A stretch of DNA of 64,000 nt from Erpetoichthys calabaricus (taxonomy: Eukaryota > Chordata > Cladistia > Polypteriformes > Polypteridae), in NCBI RefSeq assembly GCF_900747795.2, contig NC_041395.2, positions 170,201,187 to 170,265,186 on the forward strand, in the 5' to 3' direction. The notes beneath the pieces were generated by a model. That model had not been told where the DNA came from, did no database searches, and was given only the letters and a program-made list of their open reading frames with translations. Positions 54,857 through 64,000 of this stretch are shown piece after piece. The position numbers and the translations under genes were made by a program. Positions within the stretch are counted from its first letter, which is position 1; every line of letters begins with the position of its first letter.

Positions 54857-56995
54857 AATTCCTCTAAATAATTTTAAATACATTGTGGAAACGTTTTGAA
54901 GAAACATCCTATAATCAATATTAAATTATATGTTTATATATACTTTGTTAGCTTATTTGTGACTGTTCATTGAAGAATTGTTGCGTATGTTGTACTGAAT
55001 ATATCACAAAGCGGTAGAGGGCAACCTTGATCACATTTGCTGTTCGTTTTATTCAATACACTCATTAACACCGATTGGAAACATTGTAAGATTTGAAGGG
55101 TAGTTTTTTTTTCTATTGACTAGCTTAGCCCTTAAAAATTTAAGCACACTGTGTGTATTACACTTTACTAGATTTGGCAAAATGCAAATGAATACTTTGT
55201 TTGTTTACTTATTTACCGAGCAGATTTGGTAAAAATGCAACCGGATGCTTTGATTTTTTTAACAAGGAAATTGTTTATATATATATATGAGTAAATGAAT
55301 TCTGACTTGTACTGGCACCCACAATTTGAAATAAATAGAACTGAAGATTGAATGATGGATGAATAAAGAAATTTAAACCATACATGACTAACAAGTCAGT
55401 AATTTTTTTATTAATACTTTGAACTAAATAAATATTTCTGTTATCAGTATTGTTAGTTTGTTTATATATGAAACTGGCAACTGATGATGGATATTTTATA
55501 AATAATACAACAGGTTAATTTATTGAATCTATTTTTGTGCTGAAAGCAACATATTCATCTAAAATGTGGAGTTTACGATATCTGAAGAGGATTTCTATCA
55601 TTTCCTTTGTGTATTCTGCTTTAGTGCTTGGAGGAAATTCTAGCGTTTCCTTGTTTAAATAATTATTTGTAAACATTAGATATTTTGCTATCTTTTTAAA
55701 ATCAAAAATATAATACAGCTTCAGAAAACAATAATTATATAGTTAAAAAGTTTGTTTTATGTAAAAAAAAAAAGGTTGATTTATTTTTTAATTGATTGGT
55801 TGATCGATTGATTAAAAGAGTTCATGGCCATGTCATGATGTTAGTGAGTTTTACTTCAGTACAATTTAAATAATACAGTTATTGTTGGTGCTGTTTTCCG
55901 ATTTTGTGTTTTATTAGCAAATCTGTCGTGTTCTTTCAGCTTTATCTGAATCATCTAGATCAGTTCTCACCCACTGCATTGGCAGATGTTGGAAAAATTA
56001 TTAATTATTTGGTTCTCTTTTCTAAACTTTTAATTAAAAAATGCATCTGATCCAAAATAGGAGTTAACTTTCAAATATAGTAACTTAGCACAAAAGTGGT
56101 GAACTGTGTAAGCCTATCGAAAACCAGTTACAATTTAAAAACTAAGCTCCCTTTTTGTTTTGAAAAGTTTTTCAATAATGTACATACAGTGCAAAATATT
56201 CATAAAAACAGTATTTTATAACATGTTTATTAAATTATCTTCATAATTCATTCTTAGGACAGTCTGAGGTAAATGATGGACAGAGAGCCTTTCCATCATC
56301 GCACACACACCCTGTACTGCATTCCAGTTTAAGGATGTCTGTTAAACGTATGTTAGGGTTGTGAGAGAGAAAGCTTAGAGAGATGGCCACACAGACATGA
56401 GAGAATGTGCAGTACAAGCTCTGCGCAGTCAGTGACTAGTAGACCTGTGGGTCCTGAACCAAGTGTGTCAGTATGTTTCCAGCATATTTTGAGCCAATCA
56501 AGCTGTGAAATAACAAACGTGAAGTTCTTATTAGAACATGTTTGAAAATGATAATCAAAAGTAATAGTACTCACAGCCCAGCTTTTCTAATACAGTGTTT
56601 CAGGAAGCTACAACATATAGTATGGCCCAAAAACCCCATACATGCACCCAAAACAGGATTATAGTTACTAGTTGACCTGGGTACATGTCTTTGATTTGTA
56701 GAATGATGCTTGACTCTATGAAAGAAACCTCATAAACAAAGGTAGAACATACACAAGTGTCTACACTCTTTAAAATGATGGTTCCACATAGAGCCATCGC
56801 TTGACAAGCAATCATTTCATTCTGGGAAGAGGTGTCTGCATATGAAGTTGGTTCATTGTGCTTTGAAAACTTCCTAATATGTAGAAAAAAATGAAATGTT
56901 TAATGTATGGTAGGTTACCAGATTAGGAAAACCCAAACTTAGCCTTTATTATTGTATGAAGCCAAAGTCTTTAAAATCATGACCCTGTGATGATG

Positions 56996-58384
56996 CAGGT
57001 TTGCTCCATGCTCCCATCTGACTTCTGGGAGCTCTTGAACCTGACACTGTCGGTAATGTCACCAATGAGCTAGGCAGTGAGGCACAACAATGAAGCAAGG
57101 GGATGGTACAAAAAGTGCCAAGTGCTTTTATTTAAAATCAACAAAATCAAAATGTCCAAAATAAAGTGCAGTGCTTCACAAACAACTCAATAAATAATCC
57201 ATAAAAATGAGTGATAGGTGGAGGTTAAAATACAATAAAAAAAAATCCCTTTAAAAAATGAGGTTAAAACAATGGCTGGAAGCTATCCTTTTAAACAAAT
57301 CCCAGTGCCTTTCTTTTATTGGTGACTCCTCTGCTTCTCCCATCCAGGTTATGCACCAGGAGAGCCATCCTACCTGTAGCTGATATACTTTCTGCCTTCT
57401 CCTACTGGTCTGTTTGCCTGGCCGATCCCTGGCACCGGTAGGCTTCACCAAACCGTGACTTGGGCTCCCCAGCAGCCAGGGCGCTCACACTGAGGCTTTC
57501 ATGTCCCAAGTCTTGACTTCTGCAGCCTTCTTGGCCTTGTGCGGTGAGCCATCCTCCGTCTGGTCACTCCCGCTCCTCACTACATGCTCAGCGGGAGCAA
57601 CCACAATCGACTGCTCCCGGGGTGCCGGCCAAACACCTAAGCTCACTGCTCAGCTGCCCACAATAAGCGCAAGCCTGCGCTTGCTTTCGCTCTCCTACAC
57701 TGGCTTTCCACTACCTGCTTCCAGCCTTCTTCTCATGCAACCTCCATTCGTCTTTTCCTTTTCTCCCCTCCTAGCTGCCTCACGCTTCTTTTTATTATGG
57801 GGATGTGGATCAGATGTGGGCAGCACGGTGGCACAGTGGGTAGCAGTGCTGCCTCGCAGTTGGGAGATCTGGGGTCCTGGGTTTGCTTCCCAGGTCCTCC
57901 CTGCGTGGAGTTTGCATGTTCTCCCCGTGTCTGTGTGGGTTTCCTCCGGGCGCTCCGGTTTCCTCCCACAGTCCAAAGACATGCAGGTTAGGTGAATTGG
58001 CGATTCTAAATTGGCCCTAGTGTGTGCTTGGTGTGTTTGTGTGTGTCCTGCAGTGGGTTGGCACCCTGCCCAGGATTGGTTCCTGCCTTGTGCCCTGTGT
58101 TGGCTGGGATTGGCTCCAGCGGACCCCCGTGACCCTGTGTTCGGATTTAGCGGGTTGGAAAATGGATGGATGGATGGATGGATCAGATGTGACAGTTAGC
58201 AGCTCCCAGCACCAATTACGGATGTGGACAACTCCTCACCTGTGCACTTAAGTGAGGACCATCCGCATCACCCGGGAACTGCTCTGGCCACACATACCAT
58301 GCCCCCTCGCTAAGCCACGAGTGTGGCAATTATTTATTTAAAAAGTGGTCTTTTTGACATGAGCTGTGGACTCGCTACACCACA
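56996..58384 (-). mobile_element. Solo LTR fossil with nested SINE
   Basis: Minus-strand LTR of about 1.03 kb once the SINE is removed. It starts TGTGGTGTAGCGAGTCC, has a CCATAATAAAAAG promoter-like box, an AAATAAAAGC poly(A) signal and ends CATCATCACA. The 5-base target GACCC lies on both sides (56991-56995, 58385-58389). No internal genes, so it is a solo LTR; the family is probably Ty3-like, by inference. It is older than the SINE inside it. Confidence 0.8.
57819..58180 (+). mobile_element. Full-length SINE inside the LTR
   Basis: Young-looking copy: GGCAGCACGGTGGCACAGTG head, CCACAGTCCAAAGACATGC, GGCTCCAGCGGACCCCCGTG and an ATGGATGG tail. The target GATCAGATGTG flanks it (57808-57818 and 58181-58191), and the LTR reads through when one copy of it is kept. 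Confidence 0.93.
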
Positions 58385-59716
58385 GACCCCTTGATATTTC
58401 ACAAATCTGTTATCATCTATTCATGATTGTTTTTGATGCCTGGATCTAAGTAAATAAAGGTTCTTTCTGTAACCTTCATGTGGATGGGTCTTTTGGGAAC
58501 CAAAAATGATTTCCCTGTGGCGTTACTCTGGAGAACCACTGTGGCATCTTTATTTTTAAGAGTGCAGGCACAGCATTTCCTTAATGAAGGCACATATACT
58601 TTATTATACTACAAGAATATACAAACTAAAAAAAAAATAAAACGTAAACCTAAATTAGTATCATCATATACGAATTAAAAAATAAAAAGTAAATCTAAAT
58701 TAGTATCATCAATCCTTCTATTTTCAAAACCCCTTTTTTCTAGTATGAGGTCACAGAAAACTAAACCATGTCTTAGTGTAAGGCAGGAATCAACCCCAGA
58801 CAAGACACTGATTTATATTCATTATATGGATACACTGGAAAATACAAAGCTAGTTTACAGTCACATATTAACTTGACACATACTGGGATGTGGAAGAATC
58901 CAGAGTACCCATAGAACGTCCACTTGGGCAAAGACAGCAAGGGCAAATTCCAAGTCAAGAATGTAAGGAAGCAGCACTTTGTTAACACCCTAATTAATAT
59001 TATGTATTCATCTTTCTTTCCATTTTCTTATTCTGTTTTGTCCATTTCTGACATACTTATTCTAGCAGCATTGAAACAGCCAAACCTGAACTGGATACAA
59101 TTCCTTTGCAGGGCATACTAACTCCTAGTGGGTTCATTTAGAGCTGTAGATTATTCTAAAGTGCATGTCTTTCGTATATGAAACAAACTCAGTGAGGCTG
59201 GAGAAAGTCAGCTTCAAGACAGAGAGAATAATCAAACATCACATAAAAAGCAACAAACCCATATCCACAGACATGTGAAGCTCTATTTATGATCAGCTTT
59301 AATTTATATCATCCATACAAACATTTTCTCAATTATTTTTTGTCCATTTCAGGATCGCTTATTTTCAGCAGCACTAGATGCAGATCTGAGCAGGATGCAA
59401 GTCTGCTGCAGGGCATACTAACTCATGGCTAATCAATTTAGAGTAGCAGTTTGACCAAATGCACATCACAGAAAATCCGAGTATTCAGAGAAAGTCAACT
59501 CCAACATGGAGAGTATTTGCAAACATCAAATAGAAAAGAAATGGACTTGTGGAGCAGCAGCTCTAATCGATGTGCCACAGTGACACCCTCGATTTAAAAT
59601 CGGTGCATATGGTAAATTGCACTTCAAATATTTCTAATCATGATTGTTTTGAAAATAACTAATAAACATCATAAATATAAATACATTAATTTCCAGATAC
59701 TATATGTCCCATGGAT

Positions 59717-60033
59717 CCATCCACCCATTATCCAACCCGCTATATCCTAACTACAGGGTTGTAGGGGTCTGCTGGAGCCAATCCCAGCCAACACAGAGTG
59801 CAAGGCAGGAAACAAACCCCAGTCAGGGCGCCAGCCCACCGCAGGGCGTACACACACTAGAGACAATTTGGGATCACCAATGCACCTAACCTGCATGTCT
59901 TTGGACTGTGGGAGGAAACCCACACAGACACAGGGAGAACATGCAAACTCCACGCAGGGAGGATCTGGGAAGCGAACCCAGGTCTCCTAACTGCAAGGCA
60001 GCAGCGCTACCCACTGCGCCACCGTGCAACCCT
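59717..60033 (-). mobile_element. Full-length SINE with target duplication
   Basis: Minus-strand copy from tail (CCATCCACCC) to head (GGGTTGCACGGTGGCGCAGT in minus orientation). TGTCCCATGGAT is duplicated at 59705-59716 and 60034-60045. Confidence 0.93.
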
Positions 60034-60087
60034 TGTCCCATGGATGTTAAAACTAATTATAAGATTAAAAGAATTAATATGTGCATA

Positions 60088-60213
60088 CTGCGGTGGGTTG
60101 GCACCCTGCCCGGGATTGGTTCCTGCCTTCTGCCCTGTATTGGCTGGGATTGGCTCCAGCAGACCCCCGTGACCCTGTGTTCGGATTCAGCGGGTTGGAA
60201 AATGGATGGATGG
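60088..60213 (+). mobile_element. 5'-truncated SINE with target duplication
   Basis: Only the last ~126 bases of the family, starting CTGCGGTGGGTTGGCACCC and ending ATGGATGG. ATATGTGCATA is duplicated at 60077-60087 and 60214-60224, so the copy was truncated on insertion, not later. Confidence 0.92.
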
Positions 60214-60442
60214 ATATGTGCATATGAAATAAACACCTGGGGCCGTTTTGAGTGAAAGGTTCTGTTTTGTTTTACTTATGAGTGATATGTAGGTTAAGTG
60301 ACTGTGAATTCTTGCTTTATATTAATTAAAGGATGTTAAATTTGTTTAAACTAACTATGCTTTTGCACTATGCTGCCAAAGGCAGGCAGCAGTTGGTGCA
60401 ATCTTATTTACTGTGGAATGCTTTTAAGGAAATAAAACACAG

Positions 60443-60502
60443 CGCACACACACACGCACACACACGCAAACACGCACACACACACACACATATATATATA
60501 TA
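60443..60502. repeat. CA and TA microsatellite
   Basis: Interrupted CA repeats followed by a short TA run, upstream of the JPH2 promoter. Confidence 0.9.
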
Positions 60503-60749
60503 GCAATGACAATCCACAATGTATGATATGGTAATGCTAAACCAGAAGTTTATGCTCGAAGATGAGCGATTATTTAGCAGTTTGCCACTTCTGTTTCTGA
60601 AACTATGGACAAAGAAAAAGATAAAAAAAAAAAAAAAAACTCTTCCATCTGAACTTATGCAGATTCATTTGAGTATAACGACCGCAAGTGGCCTAGTAGA
60701 TAGTTGATAAAATAAATACAAATAAATCAAACTGCGGAACTTGTACTTT

Positions 60750-62046
<1,297 letters not shown>

Positions 62047-62459
62047 TGACCAGATGGCCTTCTAGTACTAAGATATCGCATTGTTATCACCTAATACACG
62101 AAAAGATCCTCTTTGCTTTTCTTAAGATTATTTTTCCAGATTTAAGAGAAAGCTCGTTTTGTGTATGCGCACTTGCTGTACATTAGTGGTCTCTGAGTAC
62201 CCTGTGGCATAGAGTTCAGATTTACGTGGCACAATAGCACATGTGCAGGGTTTAATCTTGTTTTAATATTAAATGAATGTAACGTCTTGAAAATAAATTA
62301 CTGCATTCAATGCATTTTACTGCATTTTGATTGCATACAGTATATTAGCATTTAATTTGCAGTATATTTTAAAAGGATATATACAAATGGCTATGCAAAA
62401 CATATGTATACATGTAATGTTTATTAATTATCCCAGTCACTTTTTGTGACAAGTTTGCA

Positions 62460-62655
62460 TGTGCACTGCATGCCTGTGTGGGTTATTCACCATATCACTC
62501 AGACTCTGACCACCCCATCCACATTCCAAAGTCATGCAATTTGGGTTAAATGGCAATTCTAAATTGGCCCTGACTGAGAGTGACTGAATGTGTGGATGTG
62601 ATTGTGTGTTAAAAGGCTTTCTGCATTGGGCAGTTGTTTAATAATGATGGGTGGG
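62460..62655 (+). mobile_element. Old SINE remnant
   Basis: CATTCCAAAGTCATGCAAT, GGCAATTCTAAATTGGCCCT and TGGGTGGGTTTAAGAAT keep the family order with heavy divergence. Confidence 0.5.
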
Positions 62656-62818
62656 TTTAAGAATATTACATTTTGTATATGCATCCCAAGAAAAACATGA
62701 CACCATGCTCAAACAATTAAAAAGTGTTACACAAAGTGTTACTTGAAAGCTTAAGATCCGTTGCAACATTGTATTTCTAACAGTCTTTTTATTTTATAAG
62801 CATAGAACTATGTATTAT

Positions 62819-62823
<5 letters not shown>

Positions 62824-62896
<73 letters not shown>
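62824..62896. repeat. TA microsatellite
   Basis: About 36 TA units in JPH2 intron 1. Confidence 0.95.
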
Positions 62897-62899
<3 letters not shown>

Positions 62900-63354
62900 T
62901 ATAATGCAAAAACACATAAAAAAAATTTTCCATGATGAAAAATTTAAAGGATAATGTGCTTAATGTTTTGCAAATTTAGAGCTGATGAACTGTACACTTT
63001 GTAAATTGTAGTTTTTGTTGGAACCATCAAAGTAAGTACAGGAAGCCTGAATCCAGGGCTGAATTGAGATTGAAAGGTAAATAGAGATAGCACACAGGCT
63101 TAAATGTTTTTATCTGTACATTTTATTAGAGCAAAAATTTGAGGTATTTAATGAGCAAGAGGAGACCAACTCTCCAGTGGCTGCATGAGCTTAGCTTGCA
63201 ATACTTGGCATATCATTTCAATCATGTTGTGATGGAGTATGCCGTGAAAAAACAATATAAGCTAGATCATTTAATGTCCTTTGCATAAGGCTTTAAATTG
63301 AATTAGTTTGCCTTTTAAAAGAGGCTTCAAATTGAAATCATTTCAAAGCAGCCA

Positions 63355-63579
63355 TCATTTCTTATTTAACCTTTTAGTAAATTCAGACATAGCAGATTGC
63401 AGCAACTGTACAAGGAACGCAGCCACAAGTGCAATTTTACCGCTTCTTTGGTTCTTGGCTTGATAGTAAAGTCTTCCTCTGGTGCCATCTGTGAAGTTAT
63501 ATTCTAGTGCAGACATCACTGGGCCTGTCACAGCCAAAGTAACAACAAGGAGACATATGCAAAAGGACAATTCTCAAAT
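63355..63579 (-). other. Unidentified minus-strand open segment
   Basis: The frame is open from just after TGA near 63576 to TGA at 63357-63355. It reads ICLLVVTLAVTG, then PVMSALEYNFTDGTRGRLYY, QAKNQRSGKIALVAAFLVQ and LLQSAMSEFTKRLNKK. CTGTGACAG before GCCCAGTG looks like a splice acceptor and AAGCG before GTAAAA like a donor, which would make an exon of about 83 bases. It has no ATG at the front and I know no match. Chance is quite possible. Confidence 0.2.
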
Positions 63580-64000
63580 CCATCCCACTTCTCAGCTTTA
63601 ATTAATTGGCATCTCTCAATACAGGACAAACCTGTAAAAAGGATCATTCCAAAAAATGCTGAGATCACTTCAACATAGATGTAGTACTTGGCATATTATC
63701 ATAGCGAAGGACAAGGATAAAAAGAAATAGTGGTTGTAATGAAGTACATTTGCTTCTTTCATTCTTAAAGCAGATATTTGCCTTGTATTCTTGGTATACT
63801 CTATATGTGTCATTTCATAGTAGCCTTCCATACTGAAGCAGTATTTACATTTACATTTAGTGATAGAAATTTAAATATTTACATCAGTAAAGCAAGTGAT
63901 GACAAGCCCATTGCATGTTGTAGTCATGCATGTAGAAGCTACACTTTAATTCCTGTCATGTACAAAGATCATGGACTGAAGGTGTTGTTAATTCAATCAT

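Noticed and set aside
57501-57995. 164-residue plus-strand frame
   Set aside because: Spans the antisense strand of the solo LTR and the start of the nested SINE; not a gene.

Overview
The window is vertebrate DNA with three recognisable protein-coding genes in a sea of transposon remains. The mix of transposons (a Rex3 LINE, an L2-type LINE, several Tc1 elements, Helitrons, hAT miniatures and a tRNA-headed SINE with an ATGG tail) points to a ray-finned fish. The SINE and the gene order make a non-teleost such as a bichir or reedfish my best guess, but that is inference.

Genes. FITM2 lies on the plus strand as two coding exons (17623-17795 and 25647-26253; 259 codons), split by an intron of about 7.9 kb. 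GDAP1L1 lies on the minus strand as six coding exons between 53014 and 33975; these join in frame to exactly 366 codons plus stop, close to the 367-residue human protein. The first coding exon of JPH2 is on the plus strand at 61438-61816 and the gene runs off the right edge. Order and orientation match the human chromosome 20 block (FITM2, GDAP1L1, JPH2). R3HDML and OSER1, which flank or interrupt that block in human, were not found by eye.

Layout. 1-17.3 kb: repeats only, including a 358-bp tandem duplication, two LTR-like fossils, a 2.7-kb Rex3 copy, four Helitron-type elements, a Tc1 element with a decayed active site and long TA tracts, several elements being packed edge to edge against the TA tracts between 11.2 and 17.1 kb. 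17.3-26.3 kb: FITM2, whose intron holds an L2 LINE, another LINE tail and a Tc1 piece with an internal duplication. 26.3-34 kb: intergenic, with one hAT miniature with precise ends. 34-53 kb: GDAP1L1; its 12-kb last intron holds Tc1 fragments, a hAT-like element, a SINE and a 154-bp TATC repeat. 53-61.4 kb: intergenic, with a solo LTR carrying a nested SINE, two more SINEs with clear target duplications and a short gene-like open frame at 54.6 kb that I could not identify. 61.4-64 kb: JPH2 exon 1 and the start of intron 1, with a TA tract and an unidentified minus-strand open segment.

How the genes relate. They do not form a pathway. FITM2 acts in the ER in lipid droplet formation and ER lipid turnover, GDAP1L1 is a GST-like tail-anchored protein related to a mitochondrial fission factor, and JPH2 ties the plasma membrane to the sarcoplasmic reticulum. 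Their adjacency is inherited synteny. I found no convincing new biological system; the points most worth checking are the unidentified frames at 54.6 kb and 63.4 kb and the Helitron pile-up.
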